Virus record (IMG/VR): IMGVR_UViG_3300011114_000384 | Location: 1 to 26,053 of that record | Strand: one strand, 5' to 3' | DNA from: a virus | DNA: 26,053 nucleotides | In this document: in pieces, positions 1 through 7,420 of the stretch | How positions within the stretch are numbered: position 1 is the first letter of the stretch | Layout: every line of letters begins with the position of its first letter | Position numbers and translations under genes: made by a program | Notes under the pieces: model-generated | Database searches by the model: none | Told to the model about the DNA's origin: nothing | Seen by the model: the letters and a program-made list of their open reading frames with translations, nothing else

Positions 1-247
1 TCCAGTTAGAATCTACGCTGTACAGCTCAGATCCGCTAGCTACATAAGTAAAGTACCCAAACGACCACAAGCCCCGTATGGGGCCAGTACCTACCGTAGC
101 TAGAAGGCTAAGTCCTGGCGCTCTGTTAAGATACGCCGCTTCTTTACCGCCCTCAGTAACTACCTCTGGAAACAGATTGACCATGCGGTTATCCGCAGCG
201 TTAATGCTGCGGGCTACATAGCTTTGGCCTAGTATCGGCGTTTTCAA
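1..247 (-). CDS. P22 gp10-like tail factor (packaged-DNA stabilisation), 5' part, TTG start
   Basis: This is a partial gene whose 3' part lies beyond base 1. Reading the minus strand, an open frame starts at TTG (245-247) directly after the TAA of the upstream gene and stays open to the edge (82 codons). The product begins (M)KTPILGQSYVARSINAA, followed by DNRMVNLFPEVV, GGKEAAYLNRAPGL and GLWSFGYFTYVASG. This opening is typical of phage tail proteins related to P22 gp10, which joins gp4 below the portal and helps seal packaged DNA. An internal ATG (182-184) would remove the conserved SYVARSINAADNR block, so the TTG start is preferred; a weak GGGAA lies upstream and the start is coupled to the preceding stop. 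Position after a gp4-like gene fits the P22 order. Family assignment is from memory of the motif. Confidence 0.75.
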   Translation of the reverse strand, partial: MKTPILGQSYVARSINAADNRMVNLFPEVVTEGGKEAAYLNRAPGLSLLATVGTGPIRGLWSFGYFTYVASGSELYSVDSNW

Positions 248-958
248 TTAGTAGTTCCCAGCAAAGACATTGAACCGTTGACGTGTACCTACTATTGAAT
301 AAGGTAAGCTCATTATGTCGTCAGGGTTATTTATACGTTTAAGCGTACGTTTAGCTGACATGGCTATGCGGGAAACAGTCGGAGACGGCTCTACGCCGAA
401 CTCGGCTGCTATTTCGCAGGCTAGGCAATACTTAAACGCCCTCATGTACCCTGGCGGGAATGAAAGCACAGTGTCAAGCGTAGCAGGCTGATCTAGCACT
501 TCTACAGAAACAAAGTGCCACTCTAAATCCCTTGTAGGTTTTGGATAGACATACATCTCAATATTAGGATAGCTCATGTTAATCCAGATAACCTGCGGGT
601 AAGTGCTGGTTACAGTCTTAACAGCGATACCGTTATATTGTTGTTGATTGATTATTTTAATACCAAAAGACACGCCTGTAGACGCATCTCTGAAGTATGT
701 AGAGTCATCTAGTAGTATAGGTCTGTTGCCTACGAAGTCACCGGTAGGCCCTAGAGTTCTAGATAGCGTACTAGCAGGCCATGTAAATACTTGGTCTTGA
801 GTTGAGAATACAGCTAACCGTTCGGTACTCCATGAGTCAAGCATCTGATTCATAGCGTTTAATGCGTCTTGCGCTGTAGCTACTGACGGCTGTTCGCCTT
901 CTGCTATCTGCCCAATTAGGCGTAGCGCTCCGTTGATTTGATCCCCCGCTGTTGTCAT
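248..958 (-). CDS. P22 gp4-like tail accessory factor / head-to-tail adaptor
   Basis: This 236-aa protein opens with GDQINGALRLIGQIAEGE, then DALNAMNQMLDSWSTERL, the hallmark of the P22 gp4-like family. Those proteins bind the portal ring after DNA packaging and form the first ring of the tail. The central part is beta-rich (WINMSYPNIEMYVYPKPT). The C-terminal part is helical (FPPGYMRAFKYCLACEIAAEFG) and ends with conserved-looking RQRFNVFAGNY. It is longer than P22 gp4 (166 aa), as is common in environmental relatives. The ATG is preceded by GGAG at about 6 nt, inside the end of the 52-aa gene. The gp10-like gene follows without a gap, matching the gp4-gp10 order of P22-like tails. Confidence 0.85.
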   Translation of the reverse strand: MTTAGDQINGALRLIGQIAEGEQPSVATAQDALNAMNQMLDSWSTERLAVFSTQDQVFTWPASTLSRTLGPTGDFVGNRPILLDDSTYFRDASTGVSFGIKIINQQQYNGIAVKTVTSTYPQVIWINMSYPNIEMYVYPKPTRDLEWHFVSVEVLDQPATLDTVLSFPPGYMRAFKYCLACEIAAEFGVEPSPTVSRIAMSAKRTLKRINNPDDIMSLPYSIVGTRQRFNVFAGNY

Positions 959-959
959 C

Positions 960-1118
960 TTAGCTCCGTTTGCGTTTAACTACTTCCTCTACAGGAGCCG
1001 CGACTTTAGGCGTACCTGGAGTATACACCGTCCAACCGTTTTTTGCATCCTCTTGTGCTTCCGCGTCACTGATTGCTACCTTAGTGCCGTGTACCGCGTG
1101 CTTTAGATAAATTACCAC
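960..1118 (-). CDS. small conserved phage protein, 52 aa, GTG start
   Basis: A 52-codon frame starts at GTG (1116-1118) inside the last codons of the glycosyltransferase gene and stops with TAA one base before the gp4-like ATG. The product begins MVIYLKHAVHGTKVAISDAE, continues EDAKNGWTVYTP and ends with a basic KRKRS tail. The pattern (hydrophobic-LKHxVHGTKVA, then NGW) matches a small protein I remember from the structural modules of many proteobacterial phages; its function is unknown. A G-rich Shine-Dalgarno (AGGGGGG) lies about 6 nt upstream of the GTG, which supports the non-ATG start. It fills an otherwise empty 153-bp gap in a tightly packed operon. Confidence 0.75.
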   Translation of the reverse strand: MVIYLKHAVHGTKVAISDAEAQEDAKNGWTVYTPGTPKVAAPVEEVVKRKRS

Positions 1119-1786
1119 AGATCACCCCCCTCTTGCTTGCGTAAAAAGTTATGAAAATTGCCCTTATACTCTTTGTCTTTACTATGATGGTGCAGATTGA
1201 CGTTGGGTGTAACCCATATTTCACCACCTGCATCTACCCAATTCCTAGAGAACGCATAGTCCTCGCCCCACCAAGCGCCGTTGTGTGCGCCGTGGTTGAA
1301 TAAGTCAATCGACCTCGAATACGGTGGGCCATAGTTTAGCGCAGGGTAGTCGTTCATAAACTTGCCAATAGCTTCCTTAGTAACCTTTAGAAACCCTGCC
1401 GGTACTCTCGTAGCCTTAATACACCCATCCTCACGGGTTATAGGCCGTGTATCCGCGTCGTCGCAGATCACCCCCATGTACTTTTCTTCGTCATCCTTAA
1501 ACCTATACAGCCCCGCCACTACTTCGCCAGGAGTCTCGATAAGGGCCAATAAGTCCTGCGGATCCCAAGACAAGTCGTAGTCAAGATATACTATAACGTC
1601 TGCCTTTGCGTCTAGCGCCTTCCTAGTCATTGTAGCCCTAGCTGCGCTGATGTAGGGGCATCCTACTTCCTGAACCATTCCTTCTTCCCACCCAGCCGCT
1701 TTAATAAGTGGAATAGAAGCCTTGAGCGCCTCGATGAACGGTGCGGTAGGCCCAGCAAGTGATGGCGTACAAAAGACTACTTTCAT
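1112..1786 (-). CDS. GT-A-type glycosyltransferase-like protein
   Basis: This 224-aa protein starts MKVVFCTPSLAGPTAPFIEA, followed by an alternating strand/helix region. DVIVYLDYDLSWDPQDLLAL (about residues 63-82) contains a DxD-type motif (DYD) after a hydrophobic strand, as in GT-A glycosyltransferases that bind a nucleotide sugar through a metal. Next come EVVAGLYRFK, RVPAGFLKVTKEAI, and GAHNGAWWGEDYAFSRNWVD, where a glycosyltransferase acceptor or catalytic acidic motif (GED) would be expected. Near the C-terminus is VNLHHHSKDKEY, a possible metal-binding His cluster. It overlaps the upstream methyltransferase by ATGA, implying coordinated expression. The target may be capsid or fibre proteins or a host surface glycan; the sequence does not say which. 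Confidence 0.7.
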   Translation of the reverse strand: MKVVFCTPSLAGPTAPFIEALKASIPLIKAAGWEEGMVQEVGCPYISAARATMTRKALDAKADVIVYLDYDLSWDPQDLLALIETPGEVVAGLYRFKDDEEKYMGVICDDADTRPITREDGCIKATRVPAGFLKVTKEAIGKFMNDYPALNYGPPYSRSIDLFNHGAHNGAWWGEDYAFSRNWVDAGGEIWVTPNVNLHHHSKDKEYKGNFHNFLRKQEGGDLW

Positions 1787-2289
1787 TTAATTGCTATCGC
1801 CATTAGGTTATAAGGTTTAAATCTTTTCGTCTGTACTACGCTAAAACCTTCTTTCTCGAAGGCTTGCTTTAATGTATTGCTTACAAAGCCTGTCTTATGG
1901 GACATGTATAGATTACCTTCAGCTAGTGCTTTTTGGTATCCGTATATCATATCGAACCCAGTTATAGGCCCGCTAGGTGAGTCTAGTAAAACTTCATCTG
2001 TTGCTTGTACCCCCTCTAGATCGGGTACAAACACCATAGCGTATCCACCTACTTTTAGGCAGCGCTTAAATTCGTTGATTGCCACACTTACTTCAAAAGG
2101 GTATAAATGTTCAATCGCATGACTACAAAAAATACAATCATATTCGCCTATCTCACCCATATCAAGCATGGACGCGACTATATCTGGCGCTGTATCTTTA
2201 TTTATATCTAACCGTGTTTCTTTAAAGCCTTGCATCCAAACGGGAAGTTGCTCACTACCACACCCGACGTGTAGTAGTGAGCCTCTCAT
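1783..2289 (-). CDS. class I SAM-dependent methyltransferase
   Basis: This 168-aa protein starts MRGSLLHVGCGSEQLP; LHVGCG is motif I of Rossmann-fold methyltransferases. An acidic residue follows at the end of strand 2 (TRLDINKD). Motif II/III-like segments are EYDCIFCSHAIEHLYPF and FKRCLKVGGYAMVFVPDL, typical of the Methyltransf_11 type. It is short, so it is close to a minimal catalytic domain with little room for a substrate-recognition domain. The ATG overlaps the stop of the 84-aa gene upstream by 1 nt, and its own stop overlaps the glycosyltransferase start. The pairing suggests a glycan synthesis or decoration step, for example an O-methylated sugar, but the substrate is unknown. Confidence 0.8.
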   Translation of the reverse strand: MRGSLLHVGCGSEQLPVWMQGFKETRLDINKDTAPDIVASMLDMGEIGEYDCIFCSHAIEHLYPFEVSVAINEFKRCLKVGGYAMVFVPDLEGVQATDEVLLDSPSGPITGFDMIYGYQKALAEGNLYMSHKTGFVSNTLKQAFEKEGFSVVQTKRFKPYNLMAIAIK

Positions 2290-2543
2290 TACGCTGCCCA
2301 GAGTCCCAAGCCAGCCAATGTGTTCATCACTTCTTGCATCTGGGCCACTTGCAGTGTGCCGTATGATGCTGAAGTAACAACCGCAGTGGTTGTATGGGTT
2401 GCGGCAGTTGCCCTTTGAACTACGGGTGTTGCTCCGTAAAATCCAACGGTTGCAGTTGCTGCTCCTCCAACTTGAACAGGTACGCCTGAACGACCTACGT
2501 TCGTGGTTTCACCTGAATTACCATCACCTATTTGATACGCCAT
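2289..2543 (-). CDS. small virion protein candidate, head fibre/decoration-like
   Basis: An 84-aa protein, MAYQIGDGNSGETTNVGRSG, rich in Ala, Thr, Gly and Val with few charges. It contains VGFYGATPVVQRATAATHTT and ends in a helix with VAQMQEVMNTLAGLGLWAA. The segment GFYGxTPVxQ, followed by a C-terminal helix ending in a short Leu/Gly tail, resembles small phage proteins annotated as head fibre or capsid decoration proteins, which often sit next to the coat gene. Strong Shine-Dalgarno AAGGAG upstream suggests high expression. Nothing in it points to catalysis. The role as a capsid surface or trimer-forming fibre protein is inferred from composition and position. Confidence 0.6.
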   Translation of the reverse strand: MAYQIGDGNSGETTNVGRSGVPVQVGGAATATVGFYGATPVVQRATAATHTTTAVVTSASYGTLQVAQMQEVMNTLAGLGLWAA

Positions 2544-2554
2544 ACTATTTCTCC

Positions 2555-2869
2555 TTAAATGTTACCGTCGGTAATAACGCTATCGGGTCTACTAACCACT
2601 ACCTTGTACACTTGCGCGGCAGTTGGTGTGATAGAACTTCCTGTGTTATTACTAAAAGTTATCCCTAGTGTATTTGCTGCTGAAACCCTGCATCCAACAA
2701 TACCCAAACCAGCTTGCGCTGTGGGTTTGTTAACAGACACCACATCACCGGCCAGAAGGCCGTTGACAGTGAATGTTTGCTCTGCTGTGGTATTAAGCAC
2801 AATCAGAGCAGGTGACAGCGTTACCGAGATAACAGACTGTTTAACTAAATTACCTAGAACGTAGCTCAT
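2555..2869 (-). CDS. capsid-associated small beta-rich protein
   Basis: A 104-aa protein immediately downstream of the major coat gene. The segments LSPALIVLNTTAEQTFTV, LLAGDVVSVNKPTAQAGLGI, VGCRVSAANTLGITFSN and VYKVVVSRPDSV look like the strands of a small beta-sandwich. The arrangement AEQTFTVxGLxxGDxVxVNKPxxxxGLGI is recognisable from hypothetical proteins in many phage structural clusters. Decoration or coat-stabilising function is likely from placement but unproven. The start is chosen because the next gene upstream (coat) ends 3 nt before it and its last codons supply a G-rich ribosome site (GGGGG). Confidence 0.55.
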   Translation of the reverse strand: MSYVLGNLVKQSVISVTLSPALIVLNTTAEQTFTVNGLLAGDVVSVNKPTAQAGLGIVGCRVSAANTLGITFSNNTGSSITPTAAQVYKVVVSRPDSVITDGNI

Positions 2870-2872
2870 AGA

Positions 2873-4087
2873 CTACCCCCACATACGAACAGCCATTTGC
2901 GGACGGATCACAGAATATCCGTACAATACGTCGATACGGCAAGGCATACGGTCATTGTTAATGTCGTATTGACGAACAATACGCATCGAAATGCCATTAT
3001 GAACTTGACGTGAGGCCATATCTACTCCTTGTGGAAGCAGCAAGTCGGCAGTTGCAAAGGTAATCGCATCCTTCTGATACAGCAAGTTTTGCGGGTACGC
3101 AGTCGAAGCAGAACCAGTGAAGGTAATAGCAGCGTTATCTGCTGGGAACGCATCGATAGTTGCTAAAGCATTACCTGCGGTGTACATTGCAGGTGATACA
3201 GAAACAGTAGCCCATGCGCCAGAAGCAGCGGTGCTAGTAGCAGTACAAACGAACTGTTGCAAACTGCCGGTAGTTTGGCGAGTCTGTGGGTTCACTGCAA
3301 ATACATTAGCAATCGTAAACACATCACCTTGTACAATAGTAGCAGTAGTAGTACCACCATCAAGAGCGAGGGTAGTAGAACCTTGTGTACTAATTGCACC
3401 GTTAACCAGAATAGTATCTGTGGTTGAACGTGTACCAGTGGTGTGACTTACGATAGACTGCGACATATTGACTTCATCATAGCCCAATACGCCTTCGCCC
3501 ATCATACCGTTCTTAAACTGACGGGAGATAGTGCCGGACGGATTGAAAAAGCCTTTCATGCCTTCAACCAAGTTAGCGTTAGCTGCTGGGTTTACAGTTG
3601 CGTACCTGTTGTTCATAGGCGATGCAAACTCATTCATTTTTTGGTTACCTTGCAGCAATACCAAAGAAGTTGAAGGAGTAGTGCCAGGAGTACCAACAGA
3701 GGAGTAGATGCTCTTGTAAGCAGAAGCTACATCATTGTCGATGCTAGAGGCCAGTTGAGAAATACGCGGTTTAAGTACACGTTCCGCGAAGTCGTCTAAT
3801 TGCATTGTCAGCTCGGCGCTTGTGAAGTTAATGCCGATATGCTTTTGCGAAGAAACGGTTAGAGTTGTGTACTGCTCATTGTCGTCCTGTACTTGCAGGG
3901 CGGCTCCATCAGTTACTAGAGCGCGATCTGGTAGACGGATACGCAGAGTAGAGCCAATTTTTGCACCTTCAACGGCAAAAGAGTCGTCGTAGGCACGGTT
4001 ACAGTTACGTGTGATCACCAAGTTGTTCTCTAGAATTTCTAGAGACTTTCTTGTGATCATGTCGATGGTTAATAGAGAGTTACTCAT
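2873..4087 (-). CDS. P22-type major coat protein
   Basis: This 404-aa protein is the shell subunit. It starts MSNSLLTIDMITRKSLEILE and continues NNLVITRNCNRAYDDSFA, KIGSTLRIRLPDRALVTDGA, and the region where TTLTVSSQKHIGINFTSAEL leads into LDDFAERVLKPRISQLAS. This N-terminal series is diagnostic of P22 gp5-like HK97-fold coats. The middle (about residues 220-330) is Thr/Ala/Val-rich and probably the inserted beta domain. The end (MRIVRQYDINNDRMPCRIDV, then YGYSVIRPQMAVRMWG) also fits the family. It is slightly shorter than P22 gp5 (430 aa). Good Shine-Dalgarno AAAGGA precedes the ATG. Scaffold lies upstream, the usual order. Confidence 0.92.
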   Translation of the reverse strand: MSNSLLTIDMITRKSLEILENNLVITRNCNRAYDDSFAVEGAKIGSTLRIRLPDRALVTDGAALQVQDDNEQYTTLTVSSQKHIGINFTSAELTMQLDDFAERVLKPRISQLASSIDNDVASAYKSIYSSVGTPGTTPSTSLVLLQGNQKMNEFASPMNNRYATVNPAANANLVEGMKGFFNPSGTISRQFKNGMMGEGVLGYDEVNMSQSIVSHTTGTRSTTDTILVNGAISTQGSTTLALDGGTTTATIVQGDVFTIANVFAVNPQTRQTTGSLQQFVCTATSTAASGAWATVSVSPAMYTAGNALATIDAFPADNAAITFTGSASTAYPQNLLYQKDAITFATADLLLPQGVDMASRQVHNGISMRIVRQYDINNDRMPCRIDVLYGYSVIRPQMAVRMWG

Positions 4088-4105
4088 TTTTTCCTTTCAA
4101 TTTTA

Positions 4106-4825
4106 TCAATATGTCTTAGACTCCTGCTTCTTTACCTGTCTTGCTCTTTCGGCGTTGATCCATTCTGTCGTCGTCATAGTTTTCATAGAACGAGGGTCAG
4201 TTGTATCATACGCCGCTGAGCCACTGCCTTTGGCAGTAACTGGTGAAATCGGTGCAGGCGCACTAGACGTTCTTTTTACTGGTGGATCAGAAACCAACTT
4301 GGCTTCCAATTTTCCTATCTCTTTAGCCTGCGAGATTGGTGACAAACGTGAGATACGCTCCGCTTCCTTCGGATTAGCGCCAAGATAATATGCTACATCT
4401 GGCCCTGCCTCGGAGGACTGAATCGCCTCTGCCATCATGGGAGTAATTCGTATGCTTGGGTTGTACGCGACTTGTTCAAAGTCATCGTACTTAGTCCTTG
4501 CATCTTCCTCTTTCTCGTGATAAGCCTCAAGAATGTCCGACTGTTGCTTCTTGTTGTCCCGTTCTATAAGTAGCTTTTCTGCTTTCTGCAAAGCCAGTGC
4601 ATCGGCATAAGCATCAACAGTTTCAAACTGCTCTATAGGCGGTACAACAACAGGCGTTTGTGGACGATCTCGTTCCCACTTTCGCTGCTCTCTTGCAAGC
4701 CTCTTACCAATAGCTGCATCAAGTTCCTCCTGAGAGAATGACTTGGCTTCCGACGGTGCTTCTACAGGTTCCGGTGTTGTCGTGACTACCGGTTCCGACG
4801 CGGGTACTTCCGCTATTTCTTCCAT
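4106..4825 (-). CDS. capsid scaffolding protein
   Basis: This 239-aa, highly charged protein precedes the coat gene. An acidic, Pro-rich disordered N-terminus (EVPASEPVVTTTPEPVEAP) leads to FSQEELDAAIGKRLAREQRK, a helical segment often seen in phage scaffolds. A long, probably coiled-coil region rich in Glu, Lys and Gln runs to about residue 180. A basic C-terminal helix (TTEWINAERARQVKKQES) matches the idea of a coat-binding C-terminus, as in P22 gp8. It has no enzyme motifs. AGGAG lies close upstream of the ATG, with a short hairpin before it. P22 gp8 is 303 aa, so this is a compact version. Confidence 0.8.
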   Translation of the reverse strand: MEEIAEVPASEPVVTTTPEPVEAPSEAKSFSQEELDAAIGKRLAREQRKWERDRPQTPVVVPPIEQFETVDAYADALALQKAEKLLIERDNKKQQSDILEAYHEKEEDARTKYDDFEQVAYNPSIRITPMMAEAIQSSEAGPDVAYYLGANPKEAERISRLSPISQAKEIGKLEAKLVSDPPVKRTSSAPAPISPVTAKGSGSAAYDTTDPRSMKTMTTTEWINAERARQVKKQESKTY

Positions 4826-4843
4826 TTTGACTCCTAAGAATCC

Positions 4844-4860
4844 CTAGCTAACTGAGCTAG
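4844..4860 (-). promoter_or_regulatory. short hairpin in the leader of the scaffold gene
   Basis: On the minus strand CTAGCT and AGCTAG can pair around a 5-nt loop (CAGTT) in the 41-nt gap between the tail-collar gene and the scaffold gene. It sits just upstream of the AGGAG ribosome site. There is no U-tract, so it is not a convincing terminator; a processing or mRNA-stability element is possible. The pairing is seen, the role is a guess. Confidence 0.35.
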
Positions 4861-4866
4861 TGCAGT

Positions 4867-5640
4867 TTAAACTTTGATTATATAACACAAAGCATAGTAT
4901 GGGGGCAAATTAGCATTGGTTGGGCTTACGCCTGTTGAATCTATCGTAATACCTGTAGCCTTAGTTCCTGTATTAGCTGTTGTAGCCCCAGAAGAATATT
5001 GAGTATTTGCACCTCCTGCATAAGTAAATGCTGATGCAGCGTATGTATGGAAGTGACCAGGATCCGTTATTGTGTGAATATGGCTTGGTACAACCAAATC
5101 TGCACTACCGCCAGCACCTGCGGGTGCATAAAGATTACCTGCACCTATTACAAATCTATCTGCTAAATTTGGTGTGCCGTACGCTCCATTACATAGCAAG
5201 TATCCAGCAGGTATAGTTGCTACCGATCCACTCCACAGCACTATACATCCTACTGGTATAGATGACGTAGCGCTTAGCTGTACAAAAGCTGTAGTGGCTA
5301 TCTGATTAGTGTTAGTACCACCTGTCGCAGTAGGGGCGGTAGGCACACCGGTAAAGGCTGGGCTAATGTTAAGCCCGCCCAGGTTATCGGAAGTCCATAT
5401 AGTTACATCATTAGAGTCTTTAAGCACAAACTTGTACGAAGCAGGAGATAGCCAAATAGCTGCCTCACCTCTAGTATCAAGTATTACTGGGTTAGTATTA
5501 GCTGTAGCTCCGGTATTGTCGGTATAGCTAGCCAGAGGAGTTGTAGTTCCCGCTGCGTAAGTGTATACCTTTCCACCGATTAGCGGTGCGCCAGCAGTTG
5601 TTGTAAACTGCATGAAGGGACTAGCTGTTAAAGTTATCAT
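4867..5640 (-). CDS. short tail fibre with Phage Tail Collar domain
   Basis: A 257-aa protein. Residues about 1-95 (MITLTASPFMQFTTTAGAPL, then GGKVYTYAAGTTTPLASYTD, DTRGEAAIWL, YKFVLKDSNDVTIWT) form a virion-anchoring module seen at the N-terminus of many fibres and tailspikes. A linker with PTAPTATGGTNTNQIATTAF follows, the common short fibre repeat. The C-terminal half is a Tail Collar domain: IPVGCIVLWSGSVATIPAGY, LLCNGAYGTPNLADRFVIGA, then HIH and HFH clusters and the typical end NLPPYYALCYIIKV. The His pairs may bind metal, as in trimeric phage fibre tips. Likely a receptor-binding or secondary fibre. It shares ATGA with the gene upstream. Confidence 0.82.
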   Translation of the reverse strand: MITLTASPFMQFTTTAGAPLIGGKVYTYAAGTTTPLASYTDNTGATANTNPVILDTRGEAAIWLSPASYKFVLKDSNDVTIWTSDNLGGLNISPAFTGVPTAPTATGGTNTNQIATTAFVQLSATSSIPVGCIVLWSGSVATIPAGYLLCNGAYGTPNLADRFVIGAGNLYAPAGAGGSADLVVPSHIHTITDPGHFHTYAASAFTYAGGANTQYSSGATTANTGTKATGITIDSTGVSPTNANLPPYYALCYIIKV

Positions 5641-6149
5641 CCGTTAAATGTCCTAAATGGTGTCCATCTGCATACAAACTGGCCGGAGGGTTTCCAGCCA
5701 ATACTTGCCTCAAAGCACTTGCCGTTACCGCGATCCTTCACAAACTTATATTGAAAGTACCCGTCGTACTTAACTAGGTACTCACCTTCAATAGCAGGTG
5801 CTCTGTCGGATGGGTTGGTTCCTTCCTCGGATAGTACCGCTAACGGTAACTTAGCACCTAGTATTGAGTAAGCGAACCCGTACGCATTATTGCGATATAG
5901 CCACATGACACGTAGTACATATGTACAGATTGCGTTTTTAGCGACATCACCATCTCTGAGCCATGAGGTTGATTCTATAAACCTCGGTTCTTGTCCATCT
6001 AGGGTAGAGTCGTAGGTCTGAAACCAACGTAGCCAAGCGGGTAGATTCCCTTTGCTATCTGCGAAGATAGGCAATATGGGGTTAATTGTAAAGCCTACAA
6101 GATTAATTGTAAGGTCTAGTACGAAGTAGATTAGGAATCTAAGGTACAT
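5637..6149 (-). CDS. DUF7338-like phage protein with N-terminal hydrophobic segment
   Basis: A 170-aa protein that starts MYLRFLIYFVLDLTINLVGF, a hydrophobic membrane-like segment, then NPILPIFADSKGNLPAWLRW followed by FQTYDSTLDGQE. The signature P-x-F-A-D-x-x-G-x-L-P-x-W-L-x-W-F-x-T-x-D-x-x-L-D-G is familiar from proteins annotated DUF7338 in many phages; their function is unknown. The C-terminal part (GEYLVKYDGYFQYKFVKDRG, IGWKPSGQFVCRWTPFR) is aromatic-rich and probably beta. Its place among fibre genes might suggest a virion or adsorption-related role, but relatives occur in other contexts. It overlaps both neighbours (11 nt upstream, ATGA downstream). The family name is from memory. Confidence 0.6.
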   Translation of the reverse strand: MYLRFLIYFVLDLTINLVGFTINPILPIFADSKGNLPAWLRWFQTYDSTLDGQEPRFIESTSWLRDGDVAKNAICTYVLRVMWLYRNNAYGFAYSILGAKLPLAVLSEEGTNPSDRAPAIEGEYLVKYDGYFQYKFVKDRGNGKCFEASIGWKPSGQFVCRWTPFRTFNG

Positions 6150-6471
6150 AAGCTATCCAGTTTAGTGTTGCTTCGTCCCAACCATAAAAACCTTCTGGTT
6201 TTGGGGTAGGGGCTTCCCATATGAAGTCTGTGCTTAATGTCCAGCTAGTGTATGGTTGTGGTGAATAGAACGCGTCTTTAACTGAATCATAGACAGAGCC
6301 AATTCCAGCATAGTTACCCCTTAATGGAGTGCCGCCATCTTTATGTTTGTTGCTAATTGTGTTATAGCTAGTCTGAACCCATCCAGTTCCAAACATTCCT
6401 GAATCAATAACATCTTGTTCAGCGACTATTATGTTTACTACTTGACCATCTACTACTTGTGCGAAGTGCAT
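6139..6471 (-). CDS. fibre-cluster accessory protein
   Basis: A 110-aa protein opening with MHFAQVVDGQVVNIIVAEQD, then a central GGTPLRGNYAGIGSVYDSVK, and DAFYSPQPYTSWTLSTDFIW, EAPTPKPEGFYGWDEATLNW. The pattern YDxxxDAFYxPQPYxSWxL followed by W-x-A/E-P-x-P-x-P and WDExxxxW recurs in phages of aquatic bacteria, usually beside tail fibre genes. The repeated aromatic and proline pairs suggest a small beta protein, possibly a fibre subunit or base. No enzyme motif was seen. A usable ribosome site (AAGGAAT) precedes the ATG. Confidence 0.55.
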   Translation of the reverse strand: MHFAQVVDGQVVNIIVAEQDVIDSGMFGTGWVQTSYNTISNKHKDGGTPLRGNYAGIGSVYDSVKDAFYSPQPYTSWTLSTDFIWEAPTPKPEGFYGWDEATLNWIAYVP

Positions 6472-6480
6472 ATTAATTCC

Positions 6481-7419
6481 TTAGAATGTAATTGAACCAG
6501 ACGCTGTCCATGTGTAGACACGGTATCCACCTGCTACAGTTATGGTTGGTGAACCTGTGGTTGATGTGGCTGCTGCAAAGGTATCTGCGTATCTGATAAT
6601 AACGATACCAGAACCGCCTACGCCACCTGTGCTAACTCCGTTTCCAGAGCCACCAGCACCGCCGCCAGTATTTGCTGTGCCGTTTGCACCAGTACCACTG
6701 CTACTTCTACCAGCGCCACCACCACCAGCTCCACCAGAACCACCTGAACCGCCATTGGATGAGCCACCGCCACCGCCAGCATAAGTTACTGATGAACCCG
6801 AGATGGATGATGCTGTTCCAGCACCCCCAGCGCCGCCACTACTGCCTCCAGCATTGCCGCCAGTAGCACTCGCTCCACCGCCACCGCCAGCGGAATAATA
6901 TGCGGGATTCAAAGCGCCAGAGCCACCTGCATTTCCCTGTCCCAATGTACCAGAACCGCCAGCACCAGGCGATCCACCGCCACCCCCGCCACCGCCTGAT
7001 CCTCCTGAGTTTCCAGTACCGTCAGCAGAAGAACCACCACCGCCACCAGCAGAACTGATTGAACCAAAATCGGAGTTGCTTCCAGTACTTCCCTTATTGG
7101 ATTGAGTGCCGCCTGCACCTCCAGCGCCTACCGTGGCAGTAATTGGCGAGCCTGCGGTGACAGCAAGTCCTGTAGCCGTTCTAAAACCGCCAGCTCCACC
7201 ACCGCCGCCGCCTGTTACGCCATCACTGGACGACCCACCGCCGCCACCGCCACCACCAACAACTAAATACTCTACTGTAGGTGTGGGTAAACCAGACCAA
7301 GTGCCAGCAGATATATTCTGTATAGCCTCTTGCAGAGTCCAACGACCAGTTCCACCAACGGCAGTAGCAACGCTTCCTCCAGCAGCAGATTTTATACCAC
7401 CTTTATATCTTAGACTCAT
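6481..7419 (-). CDS. glycine-rich receptor-binding/adhesin protein
   Basis: A 312-aa low-complexity protein. After a short start (MSLRYKGGIKSAAGGSVATA) and WTLQEAIQNISAGTW, the segment VEYLVVGGGGGGGG begins a region of about 210 residues, nearly all Gly, Ser, Ala and Thr, with runs of four to eight Gly. It ends with GGSGIVIIRYADTFAAATST, SPTITVAGGYRVYTWTASGS. This frame is typical of phage glycine-rich tail proteins; by analogy with the T-even gp38 adhesins, the Gly-rich part may fold into packed polyglycine II helices with receptor-contacting loops. The protein is likely at a fibre tip. The reverse frames here are proline-rich by-products of the GGN codons, not genes. Confidence 0.75.
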   Translation of the reverse strand: MSLRYKGGIKSAAGGSVATAVGGTGRWTLQEAIQNISAGTWSGLPTPTVEYLVVGGGGGGGGSSSDGVTGGGGGGAGGFRTATGLAVTAGSPITATVGAGGAGGTQSNKGSTGSNSDFGSISSAGGGGGSSADGTGNSGGSGGGGGGGGSPGAGGSGTLGQGNAGGSGALNPAYYSAGGGGGASATGGNAGGSSGGAGGAGTASSISGSSVTYAGGGGGSSNGGSGGSGGAGGGGAGRSSSGTGANGTANTGGGAGGSGNGVSTGGVGGSGIVIIRYADTFAAATSTTGSPTITVAGGYRVYTWTASGSITF

Positions 7420-7420
7420 A

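Noticed and set aside
4826-4866. tRNA-like TAGCTCAGTTAG string upstream of the scaffold gene
   Set aside because: It looks like a tRNA D-arm, but no acceptor, anticodon or T-arm can be placed around it.
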